Below are positions 1-10,700 of a stretch of 64,000 bases of DNA, one piece after another; position 1 is the stretch's first letter; each line of letters starts with the position of its first letter. Position numbers and translations under genes: made by a program. Location of the stretch: positions 629,277 through 693,276 of the forward strand of contig FN648785.1 of assembly GCA_000310025.1 (NCBI GenBank), read 5' to 3'. The stretch is from Ectocarpus siliculosus (lineage: Eukaryota; Sar; Phaeophyceae; Ectocarpales; Ectocarpaceae). Under the pieces are notes generated by a model. That model did not search any database and was not told where the DNA came from. It saw only the letters and a program-made list of their open reading frames with translations.

Positions 1-110
1 CTCTGTCTCTGTCTCTCTCTCTCTCTCTCTGTCTCTGTCTGTCTCTCTCTCTCTATCTCTCTCTCTCTCTGACTCGCTCGCTAAATCACTCACTCTCCCT
101 CTCTCTCGGC
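1..110. repeat. CT-rich microsatellite at left edge
   Basis: Runs of CT interrupted by CTGT and CTAT fill the first 80 bases and continue imperfectly to about 110. If copy A extends left of the window, this lies in its intron 13. Confidence 0.9.
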
Positions 111-157
111 TTCAATCGTTCATGAGTGACTACTTTTTCTGCGATGCAAACCAACAG

Positions 158-284
158 GCCAAAATTGAGAGACTGAGGGATGAGGCTAGGCAGAGGGCCA
201 AGGATTTCAAGGAGGCGCAGGATCCCCTCGTGCCGCTGCGATGTCGGCGAGAAGAGTTGAAGGACGAGAAGAGCCAGAAGACCG
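158..284 (+). pseudogene. Copy A, exon-14 equivalent (first coiled coil)
   Basis: Open in one frame, charged and helical (AKIERLRDEARQRAKDF...). It aligns with B 19746-19872 and C 46093-46219, all three 127 bases long and ending after one base of a codon. The acceptor is CAACAG and the donor ACCG|GTCAGT. Confidence 0.75.
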
Positions 285-834
285 GTCAGTCTTCCAAGAG
301 TTTGGAATGGTTTTGTCCCAGAGGCAATGGAATTTTATCCAGGTTGTGAAAAAGATGAGGGGATCGTCATCGAGAGATAGACGATGAACAGAGGGACCTT
401 GTTACGAGCATTTTCTCTTTTGTTATCAGACAAGAATGCCTCGAGTGGTAACAGCAACCCATCCCCGAAATGCGTTTTTTTTTTGTTTCCGGGTCGCCTC
501 CAACGAGAGAGAATGGTATTTCAAATTGAGTTGGAAGGATCGACCACAGATATAGATTGAGAAGGTAGGTAAATTGCTGAGAGTTGCGTCGCAGTTCTAT
601 GGCGTGTTACGATACCGTTTGTCTTTTGTGGCCGTTGGTGATTTTTTGGTTCCTGCGGTGTGAGTGCGAGTGTGATTGTGTGTTGGTGTGTATTGTTTTT
701 TTTTGCAACCTCACTGCCCGACTCACCTTTCAGAATACGTCAGTGCCACAGAAAGCGGAAACGCGTCTAAAGGTCATGGTCCCTTCCTCACGCGCACACT
801 CTCTCTCTCTCTCTTTGTGTGTTTTTTCCTTCAG

Positions 835-938
835 AGGAAAAGGATCACATCTCGGAGAGGCTTAAGTCGGCGAGAGAGGAAGCGAAAAGGCGCGCGTCCG
901 ACGAAAGGGAGAGGACCCTCCACCACGAGATTCTACAG
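835..938 (+). pseudogene. Copy A, exon-15 equivalent (first coiled coil)
   Basis: This block has 104 bases, as in B 19190-19293 and C 45420-45523. A strong polypyrimidine tract and TTCAG acceptor precede it, and the donor is CTACAG|GTGTTT. It is open throughout and encodes a charged coiled-coil segment with the shared SAREEAKRRASDERE pattern. Confidence 0.78.
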
Positions 939-1300
939 GTGTTTGTATATGTGTGGTGGACTGGAATTGCCGTTCCGTCAGGGACATGGGTACGTACCTG
1001 CTGACCCCCGATACTCGGCGAACGAGCATGAAACAAGGGCCCGGGATTGGAAAGTTTTTTCGGTAAAGAGTGCATTTTATTCTACACCCAAAGTACGTGG
1101 GCTGCTGAGAGCAAATGGAGCGGTTACCCTCGCGAGGCCCTCTGCTTTTTTTATTGCAGCGTCCCTCGATGACACCCTCCCGCTTGCGACTGGCTTGTCT
1201 TGCGTGCCTTTTTTTTTCTTACCATTCCTTGGTGCCTGCTGCTGCTGCTGCTGCTGCTGTGTTTGTGGAATAAATGGATCAATACATGACAACGAACCAG

Positions 1301-1445
1301 ACGGAATAGTCGCTGGCAAACGTTGTTCGCATGCGGGAGCAGAGGGGTGGGGAGGAAACATTGTTTGCACTGAGCCAGGCGGTAAGCCAGGCTAAGGATG
1401 GCGCGCGCCGACAATGCTAGGGGGTACTTCGAACACGTCAACAAG
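1301..1445 (+). pseudogene. Copy A, exon-16 equivalent with stop and frameshift
   Basis: The segment encodes a match to the EQRGGEE motif of copy C exon 16 (44592-44732). Its third codon is TAG and the block is four bases longer than in B and C (141), so the downstream frame is lost. A good GTAAGC donor inside the block at 1382 could cut it short. The boundaries are inferred from alignment to the complete copies. Confidence 0.65.
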
Positions 1446-2090
1446 GTTTGTGGCTGTTGGTGATGCTGCTGTCACCGCATCTGTTGTCATGAGCCCGCGT
1501 GATAAATCGATGGCTGTCAGAAACCCCAAAATTATAAAATTTTCACCGGGGTGTCGTAATCCGCTGCTGACATTTTTTTTTCAATCCGAAACGATCTCAA
1601 TGGTACGATACCACAAAAACACCAGACTTGCCGAGAACAGACGCCAGTTCCGGTTGCTTTCCAGGGCTTCTGCCATCCACGAGGCAGGCAACTTTAAACG
1701 TATCTCTTCGTCGTTGACTTCTTCAAGCCGAGCTCTGTTTCTTGAATGTGACATCGGCTAGGACCATCTACAGACCATTCCCCAAGCCCTGAAACTGGGT
1801 TGATGCTTCGCCGCTTTTCCGTGTCATGAACGCGTTCTACTGCTGTCTAGGATATTTGTTGTCATCGCCGCGTCCTTCCCGCTCGCAAGCACCCGACACA
1901 ACGAACCTTCTCCCGCCTCGCTTGCTTGTCTTCGCCATGATGCTATCCGTCTGCTGAAAGGCGTTCTGCTGTGCCGCATCAGTCGGGGCTATTTGCCAAC
2001 ATCGGCACCTTGAGGCATTATTCCCACACGCAACAACTGTCAGGACGAAGTCTGCTCGCGCATCACTCGCTTGCCTTCTTGTCTTGGCAG

Positions 2091-2207
2091 GACCTGTCGT
2101 CGGTGACCGCGAGCGACACGTGCAAGATAATCAAGATGCAGCCCCCTCGAAAGGGGGACCACAACCAGACCACCCTGGAAGAACCCTTCGGTGCCAGTGC
2201 CTCTTGA
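2091..2207 (+). pseudogene. Copy A, terminal SMC6 exon
   Basis: The block follows a TTGGCAG acceptor, is open to TGA at 2205-2207, and encodes [18 protein letters not shown] and then a short tail. It is nearly identical at DNA level to the last exons of B (5409-5525) and C (33182-33301). In the family this segment follows the ITPQ motif and closes the C-terminal ATPase lobe. Here the exon that should precede it is missing. Confidence 0.82.
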
Positions 2208-2829
2208 CGCTCTCTACCACAGGCTTCATTGGCTGGCGTGAAACGAGGCAATAATTGTGATCGCGTCGTTCCAGGGTCGGGATAGCTGTTCCTGTTCCAT
2301 GTCTTCTAGTCTCTTCGCGGGGGTATATTTTGGTCTGGACTGTACATTTAATTATTTTATGCTTGTCTTCAGGTGAGGTTGCTATGCACCTTGTGCGAAG
2401 TGCCGCCTGGTATTTAGAAAGCAGCGCGTACCAAGTTGGCCTGCGAGAGGCCGCGGGGTGTTGTTGACGGGGGGACAGAAAGCTGAGGGCTTGGCAATTG
2501 CGAAAAATTAAGCCTCTGTTAGGTACTTCGAAGTACTAAATAATGCGGTGCCGGTTTGCCGGTGCCTTGTAGGCGTAAGCCCATATACTACTTTGAGGAT
2601 TTTCTAAGTCCATTTTTATTTTCCTTTGATTTCTAGAGAAGTTTTGACCCTTTTGGAGTAGTTGGGGTAAGTCCACCGAAGGAACCCGAGTCGGTTGGAC
2701 CAGCACTGTTACACCTTTAATTATGAGAAGGTACAGAGTAGAGAACGGAACGGTGTATCACTTTTAAGACAAGAACAACAACAACACCCTTCCCTTTTTT
2801 TCCGGAAGCATATAAAGTTGGTTATGCAT

Positions 2830-3290
2830 TTCTTCGGCGGCCATGCCCTCATTTACGGTTCGTTCCTTAAAGGGGTTATCTCAGTAACGGCATTTTAGGC
2901 GGACACATTCAGCAGCAACGCCGTACGGCCGTATTGTTTTTGGCGGCAGGCGGTGTTCCGTTCTTTGGCGGTAACGACTTTGGCGGAGGCCGTAAAACCT
3001 AACGAAGTATGGCGGAAACGTTTCGGGGGCATGAAACTAATCGGCATTCCGTTTTTCGGCTGTAACAACTTTGGCGCAGGCGGTAAAACCAGAAAATGGC
3101 CGTATTTTTTCGCCGGAACGCCATTCGGCGGTCATTGTTTTGGCGGTACTGTAGGAGGTATGGCCGTTTGGTGGCTGTTATGAATATTTAGCGGAGGCGG
3201 TACAACACAAAATACGGCGGTAAGACGGCGGCATACCAGTACCGTCCACCAGGGCCGTATTTTCACGGCCGTCACGAACGCGGTGTGGCC
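2830..3290. repeat. GGCGG-core degenerate repeat region
   Basis: The motif TTTGGCGG or GGCGGTA and variants recur many times at irregular spacing of about 12-40 bases, mixed with GGCCGTA words. The sequence looks like a degenerate minisatellite. No coding signal is convincing, although some short ORFs cross it. Confidence 0.55.
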
Positions 3291-3442
3291 GTAAATTCAT
3301 GTGACACAAAACAAGGTAGCAATTTCGGTGCTAAGTTACAGCACCAGAACTATTGGCAAACTCTTCCTTGGACAGCAACCTATAGACGTATTTCGAAAAA
3401 ATGTTTGGGCGTTTTCACCAGAAATATTCCTAGTGTGTACGA

Positions 3443-3710
3443 TCTGTTAGTGGCTCTTCCTACAAGGACGTTACGCCTTCTAGTTGGTCGAGCGTGGGTC
3501 GAACGGTCAATTGATCTCCAGCGTCCTCTCTCTGTCCCGCATTCCTAGAAGGCGTATGAGCCCAGTTCTCGGCCGCCAAGCCGTCCGTGTCCGTTGGCCG
3601 TGCGTGACGGATAGGGTTAGGGTAGAGTCGGCCACGTTGTGTGGAACATACCGTGTGCGGAGCTATCATACGGTTCAACATTCGGTCAGACCTAAAGAGC
3701 CACTAACAGA
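3443..3710. mobile_element. Possible MITE with 16-bp terminal inverted repeats
   Basis: TCTGTTAGTGGCTCTT at 3443-3458 is the exact reverse complement of 3695-3710. The 268-bp unit has no coding capacity, and an inner 10-bp inverted repeat lies at 3473-3482 and 3547-3556. No clear target-site duplication was found, so the identity as a transposable element is an inference. Confidence 0.4.
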
Positions 3711-5408
3711 CCAAAATAGACATCTGATATTCACGTTTCTTTAGCGTCAAAACTCGAGGAAAAAAAGAAAAAACGAGTAAAACGAATGCACTCGAACCCC
3801 CGAGTCAAACCTTGCTCGCGTAGTCGACGAGACAAGGGCTCTGCCCATTCAGCCCATCGGACACTTTCCCGTCGGCGGTTCCCTCGTTACAAATTGAGGT
3901 CTCAGTCGCCACTAGAACAAAAACACACTAAACAAGTTTCTGATGTGACAGAAATGCAGTCTTAAATACTACCGTCATTCCTTGTGACACAATGCAGTCG
4001 CGTGAACCCCTTGAAATCAAGTCTAGTATACCAACACCGAAAAACTCAGGAAAAAAAACATCGTCATTCCTTTGGCTAACATTACCAAGTACAGATTTTC
4101 GCGGTATGTGACGAGAGACTGCGAGAGGAGCAACTAAGGCGTCCTATAAAAATAGCACGTTGTGCTTCAATTAATATGCTGGTGTTCGCTGGTACGGTGC
4201 CCTCGTCCTGTCCACTTGTTTCGATGTTGGCTTTGTCGCCTAGTTTCGAACAGTCTTCCGGAACTCCTACCGCGTACTCCCGCCCCTCTCGGGCTGCATC
4301 CGCTCGGGCAACAGACGTCTATGCATACAACCCCTTCCGAGTTTCCTAGATGGCATCGATACCGGCACGGGTATGCAGAACCCGGAGAGTGAACACCGGG
4401 AGCAATTCCTTCTTCCTACATCGCTCTGTACCTCTGTACATGGACGCCATTCGTACGCCGCTGTGACCCTTCTAAATTAACGCCGTTATTCTACACTAAA
4501 CAAAGCCAGGAGTTACCGAGACACGTAGCCGCCTGTGGGCATTTTTTTACCCATTACGGATACCACAACAGCTAACGTCGCCGATCAATGGAACATAACA
4601 CCGCCTGATCCACCCATCCGTAATTTGACATCGCCCACACGAAACTGCGAACGAACGAATATCTTATGAGTCTCTCCGCAAGGCCTTGCTTTACAGTGAG
4701 CGCCCGCTCTAACGAACTTGGCAGTTTAGAACTTCATGCTCAACATCGCGATCACACGTATCAAAACACAAGAACTGAGCTCCGTTTTGTGAGCCCGCGA
4801 AATAACCCCTTAGACTACACATAAAACCTATACAACGGCCATTTGTACCCTATCCCGAGGAACTGCGAACCTCAGACCCGGCCAGACCTACTACATAGAG
4901 GCATGTAAGTGAGTGTGCTAACCGTGCTTGCTTCACATGGTGCGATCTTCTCGATCTGTCGTGGATAGCTCACCCACCACCCGCAATATGCATGCGGATG
5001 AGCCGTTTGTCGTACCTTAGCCCACCCGTGGGTGCCCATGTGTCGCTCCCGAGCTCCATTGTACGCTAGCGAAGCCTAGCTTGAACTCTACCAGGATGTT
5101 AGCTGTGTGATGTTGAGCAAACACTTCATTCGGAACCGGAATTGACTATCGCCCGGCGCTCGCTCTGTCAGTCGAAAAGACAATCTCCGTACAAAAATCA
5201 CCAGGCACGTCGTGCAAGCTGGTGAAAACTCTCGTCAGCTTCCGCCATGAAAAAAACATTGGGAAACCGCACTAAACAACCCATTCCAAATACGGTGCCT
5301 AGGGGTTGTCGTCCCCCCCATGCGCCACCTCGCTTTGGACCAAACGACAACATTGTCAGGAGACCTCCAGATGCCACGATCATACGACTAGAACCGAACC
5401 GGACGTCA

Positions 5409-7787
5409 CTATGAGGAGCTCGAGCCGAAAGATTCCGTCAGAGTGGTCTGGTTGTGGTCCCCCTTTCGAGGGGGCTGCATCTTGATGATCTTGCACGTGT
5501 CGCTCGAGGTCACCGACGACAGATCCTGCAAAAAAAACGCACAATATTTCGAAAAAAACATGCGTAAGGCATGGCGGCGCCATCAGTTGTCTTGCACAGG
5601 TGATTCGTGGCACGTCGTTAGAACCTCTGTTAATAGTGTTGGCCGAGACCAGGTTTTTCATCCCTATGCACACGGTTAGGCTACAAATCGCTTCTAAATA
5701 TGCATACGTTCCATGTGCAATTGGTGCTCAAACTCTTAGATCATGATACAACGTTCAGCATGAAGTTCATCATGGCCAGGTTCTGAACTGCGGGCGGTAA
5801 CTGAATTCTGTTGTGCGCCGCTCACTCGTGTACAATACTGTAGCTTGCGACCAACCAAACTCGTCCTTTTCGCCTCTGAAGACATACGGTAGTGAAGGAG
5901 GTTCTGGGCAAAAGTTGTAATGGTGTGAATGGTCAAGACAATGGCAGCCACAACAATAGTCAGTCAGGAATCCAGAGCCATCTCCGTGGGGCGGACGGAA
6001 GCTGCGACCGAAGCGAAGACTGAAGTCGGCAGCAGACCCCACACATGAAAATACGAGCACACGCTGGAGGCATTATTCGTGCATTCGTACTCCGTGTGTT
6101 CGCTATTAAAGGCTGTTGTCAATGCCTAGGAGGGACTAGGCACGTTGAGTGGGGAAACCGATGCATTGGCCACATCCTGGCAAAACGCCGAATGGCTGGT
6201 GGCGTAGTCTAACCGATCGGTGCCAAGTCTTGAAAAAGAAAGCGACAGCTGAGCACGCCGATCGAGTTCGACTGCTGCAAAAATTGTGCATACGTCGGAC
6301 AGGATCATTCTTCGCCAAGTCGGTTCACAAAGCATACCTGCGGAGTGATGAAGATGAATTGCTTGTCCTTATTTCTCTTGGCGAATTTCAGGACCTCAAG
6401 TATGGCGTGATCCCGGCTCACAGCGTCCATGAAGACGTCGAACTCGTCCATTACCCTTAAACCACGAAAAAGAAAGAAAAGTCAACGACGCACCATGGTA
6501 GCGTTGATATCGTGCATGCACGTGAAATCGAGGCAGACGGAGGGGAAAACATCCAGGGCAGGCGCAAAGGTCACACCACCGTGTGTGAACTTCATCTCCA
6601 CTTTAAGCAATCCACTAGCTGGCGGGGTGGCTACAATTCAGATTTTAGTGTGAACAAGATCACCGGCGTTGAAAGCAGACCCGAACTATTATGAACTATG
6701 GATAGTATTTGACTTCCCCACGTACCAGCCGTTGGCGCGCTTTCCGTGTTTGCTCCAGACTTGTTGAAAACAATGGAAAAACACCAACATTGCAACGCGA
6801 AACCAAATCAAAGAGACGTGCAAACAAGTACTTACGTACGTAGGGCACGTAGTCCCACGGCGTACTTACCTGAACGGACAGTCGTGGTGCGCTCCCAGCG
6901 AGAGCAGAAGCGCAAGCGTCGCGTAGGATTTCTCCCCCCCGGAGAGTTGCCGTACGTCCCTGCACTTGCTGGTGTCGTTGTGGGCTTGGCTCTGGTAAGA
7001 AAGCCCCAGCGTTTTTTTCTTGTGGTTGAATTTGACTTCCCTGCATGCAGGAAAAACATGGAGATGACAACAAACACATGCTGTTTTTTACCCCACGTTG
7101 GCCAGGCCAGTAAAAGAAAAAAACGCAGACACCACCAACAAAACGTTTATCTTGGTCTGTGTCCGGAGTGTGAAGGTAGGTAGAGTCTGGTTGCGCTTTT
7201 GAGGCTCTCAGTCAGATCGTTTTCCTGCCCCAAGGTGAACCTTTCCCTGCAATATACGAAGGAGCATCTACAGCTACATGTTGTGTCCGTTTTGGCAACG
7301 GAAAGGCATGTGCTAGACTAGTCGTCTGCAAAACATCCGAGGATAACCTTTTTACTGCTGTTATTGCCTTTCCTTTCGTTTTGGCTTTACTGTGACGGCG
7401 GAAGCCGCTTCTCGAAGTCTTTCTACTCGGCGCAGGACGCAGGCAGCGGACACACAGATCAGCGTCGTTCACGTACAGCAATTCCATCAGCAGCAACGAC
7501 CCTGCTTGCGACTCGAAAGAGGGTTCCTAAAGGCGCCCTTTGAAGTCTGTCCGACGCATGTCGCGTGCCTATGCGTTCCTTGTCCCCACCGGGAGCGATC
7601 GATCAGCCAGAACTGCCGTGAAGTGACAACACTAGGCGCCGCCCTTCGTGCGCACCGTTCTTATTCACCATAGACTAGAGCATCGAAGAATCGGAGACAG
7701 ACTCACCCGTGAGCCTCCTTCTCGGCGAGGATGTCGCCAAACATCCGGGCGGTCCACGTGGGTATAACATCGCGGAACGTTTTCCAC
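5409..7787 (-). CDS. Copy B exons 29-32: C-terminal ATPase head
   Basis: Exon 29 (7707-7787) re-enters the head. Exon 30 (6870-7040) carries the ABC signature LSGGEKSYATLALLLSLG, and its seven-G run keeps frame. Exon 31 (6338-6455) has [14 protein letters not shown] (Walker B and D-loop) and FIFITPQ (switch/H-loop region). Exon 32 (5409-5525) ends [18 protein letters not shown] plus a serine-rich tail and TAG. All catalytic residues expected of an active SMC head are present. Confidence 0.93.
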
Positions 7788-10700
7788 CTGATCAAAAAGC
7801 GAAAATGGAAATAGTCTAGATCCGACACAGCGAAAACGTCCGGCGAAGTGAAAACCTCGCATTCTGCCGGTGATAGGACAAAAAGAGACGGGGCCGCACG
7901 AGCTGCGCCCCCCTTGCGTTGGGACAAAGCCTCCTGGTTGTACAATATACAGGGCCACAGAGATGCCCTGTGCCTCCGTAACAGCAGTACGGGCAGAAAA
8001 GAGGCACGGAAAACTGTCACTCAAACGCAGAGGAGTGTCATCGGCCCACACTGAAAACGAAATAAGGCACTTACCGTACCGATGTACGACAGGATATAAC
8101 AATAAGAAACAAGCTTGTTCCACCTCAGGCATGGAGAGAATCGGCGGTCGACTTCCTTCATACCGCGGTGACATACATACGGCGTAACAGTTATCTCGAA
8201 GACGAAGCTTCGATGCCCTTCCCTCAGACGAAATCGGATAAAATTCGCTCACGCAAATCGTGCCTACCATCTCGTGGCGCGACCATGGGTCATCTTCGGC
8301 TGGAGCACACAATAGGGATATCGCTCGCCGCTAAGCTCACGAACGGATGTCGCGAGCCATGCCCTCTCCGAGAGAACAAGAAAATTGTATCTTAGTTGCA
8401 TGCATACTGTAGCTGAACCAAGAGGTACTAGACTATACTCCGACAGCTGAAGCAGTGAACGAAGTTCCGCACCAACTACGGCACGGCGGTTGTGTGCGTG
8501 AGGAGTGAAACAGGAATGGCCCCGCGTCCTCTTTCCCCTCACTTTTCACGGCGCTTCAGCCGCTCGTCGGACAGCATCTTCATGTTGGAGTCCAGCTTAT
8601 TGATCGCCCAGCCCATGTCTCCTCTCGTCGACTCCTCCTGAATGAGCTCCTCTACAACCTGCGGGGAGAAGGGCAACGAAAAAACAAAGGACATCATCGA
8701 CAAAATTATCACAATACGGGATCCCGGCCAAGGCCAAATACGGGAGTGTGTCCACTCAGATCTCCAAACCCTAACGATCACGCTCGTTACGGAATACCAC
8801 GTTCCAACGGAGATATGCAGGCCTTCCTCCAAGACGGAACTAAACGGATTGGTAAATGACCAACTACAATCGCCCCCCAAGAGACGGAAAACAGCGCTAT
8901 TGTACGGGCACGCGGGTTCGTTGGAACGTCTAGAATCGTGCAACCGTTACGATCAGGCGCCCCGTTAATCGACAATAATGCTGGCGAGATTGGCGCTGTG
9001 TCTTGGGACCCATACAGGCAAACCCCTTGGGCTAGCGTACCATTGCCTTGGTCCTGTTGCCCATGTTGATCTTGATGGGATCGTTGAAGTACCGCTCCTC
9101 GGCCTGCTTGAGCTGCCAAAACGTCGATCGCGGTAACAGTGGCGTAGGAACATCTTCGGAACAGCGTAGGTGCGAGTTCATTTGAGTAGTTTCGACCGTG
9201 TGTGCAGACTCTCGTGTGCCCGCACAACCAGTAGCTTGATTTGAGGCGAACAACAGCACGGACATGAGCATGTCGCGCCGCTAACTACCTACGGATATCG
9301 GGTCCTTTCATAACAAACGTGTTCTGTGGGTGCACATCAACAGACAGATGTTTGCCTAAGGTTGCATTTTGTGCGATCTGGCAACGACCAGCCGTTTAAG
9401 CCAATTTCTTCGCAAAGGGTCAAGTAAATGTGAACTTCGAAACAACAACGTAACGAGCTTTCCGTCTTCCGGTGGCGAGACGTACCGAGCTGGCCAAATC
9501 CTACTCAGCGCATGCCAAGGGGCCTTTCGCCTGGAATCAGGCCACGGCATGGCTGAGTTGAGCCCCCAGAAACCAAAAGAGGAAGGACAAGCCGGAGCAT
9601 ATCATGCAAGATCGCTTTGAGACAACACGCGTAAATGCCGGGAACGTGTCAACATCAATATTTTCTTTCTTTCAGACGAATGCAACACGAAATGCGTACT
9701 ACTGTACTCTACAATGTACCGTATGGTACTGGTGCTTTATGGTTCTAGATGTACACATCGCGGTAGAGGGAGGGACGCGGTGGTACCGGTACAAAGGACG
9801 CTAACCCCAACCCTAACCCTAACCCACAAAGGACGCTCTTAGGAAAAAAAAATTCAGAGACGCGCGACTAAAAGCGGCAGGTGCTGTTCCCAGCCAACCA
9901 GCCAACATGTCGACACGTACTACAATTGTACCGAGTTCGGGCAAGTTGCTTTACATGTCCGCTTGTCTACTGTTATACATGTCATACACAGCGACCGGCA
10001 CGACGAGGCGAATCGCAGACGAACGGTGCGGAGGATCAATAGTACATACGCAACCGAAAATCGCGTTTATGTTGTATTGGGTGATGCGTTTTCTGAACCC
10101 GCCTACAACATGTACTGCGCAGGTCGCGGGTGGTTGTAGATGGCGTGAAACATACCACCCTCGTATGAAGAAGGGTGTCGCCACAAAAGAAAACGCTTCG
10201 GAGCGAGCGATGAAAACGCGGCGGTATACTGTATACTGTATACTGTATACTGTATACTGTATACTGTATACTGTATACCAACGTTACACGTACGTACCTT
10301 CGCGCGAAGAGCTTCAACGGTCCGTTTCCCCGGGTCGTCTGCCCTTCGTCCGTCCCACGGGGGCTGCCGGCGGCTCTTGGCCATGAAGCTCTTGGCGCTG
10401 TCCATGGCGGTTTCGACGCTCTTCTCAGCCTCTTCCTTCGTCTGAGCTAGATGCTCAAGCTCTTTCTCTACCTGAGAAAAGGGGAGACATGTATGCACCA
10501 GGGTACTTGAGGCATAGACATGAGAGTGTTCAAGATTGTGGAGGCCGAGGGCGATGGGACATGACCTTGTACGGGGTGGAGAGCGTCGAATTATCGTCGA
10601 CAATGCTCACATGGCGTACGGCGCGACGACGTTGGGGTTGCGCCAAGGACAAGCTTCATCCGACCAACTATGCACCGGTTGTGTACATCGGATATCAGAT

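Larger units (their letters stand above)
1..2207 (+). pseudogene. SMC6 copy A: truncated, internally deleted, runs in from left edge
   Basis: Four blocks match exons of the two complete SMC6 genes in this window. They are 158-284 (127 bases, equivalent of exon 14), 835-938 (104 bases, exon 15), 1301-1445 (exon 16) and 2091-2207 (last exon, ending in TGA). The first two have exactly the lengths and phases of their counterparts and good AG/GT borders. The third has an in-frame TAG at its third codon and is 145 instead of 141 bases, so its frame breaks before the end. Exons 17-31 (hinge, second coiled coil, ABC signature, Walker B) are absent: only 645 bases separate block three from the last exon. 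Earlier exons would lie left of the window. I infer a pseudogene made by internal deletion. An alternative acceptor at about 1310 and a donor at about 1382 could bypass the stop, and a misassembly cannot be excluded. Confidence 0.8.
2208..5408. other. Intergenic region between converging SMC6 copies A and B
   Basis: The 3' ends of copies A and B face each other across 3.2 kb. I see no convincing coding sequence or RNA gene. It holds a GGCGG-rich imperfect repeat (about 2830-3290) and a possible MITE (3443-3710). The rest (about 3760-5400) is unique-looking sequence with only short spurious ORFs. Confidence 0.7.

Noticed and set aside
7665-8312. 215-codon ORF on the minus strand
   Set aside because: It overlaps exon 29 of copy B in a different frame and reads through intron 28. 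The spliced SMC6 frame explains the conserved part.
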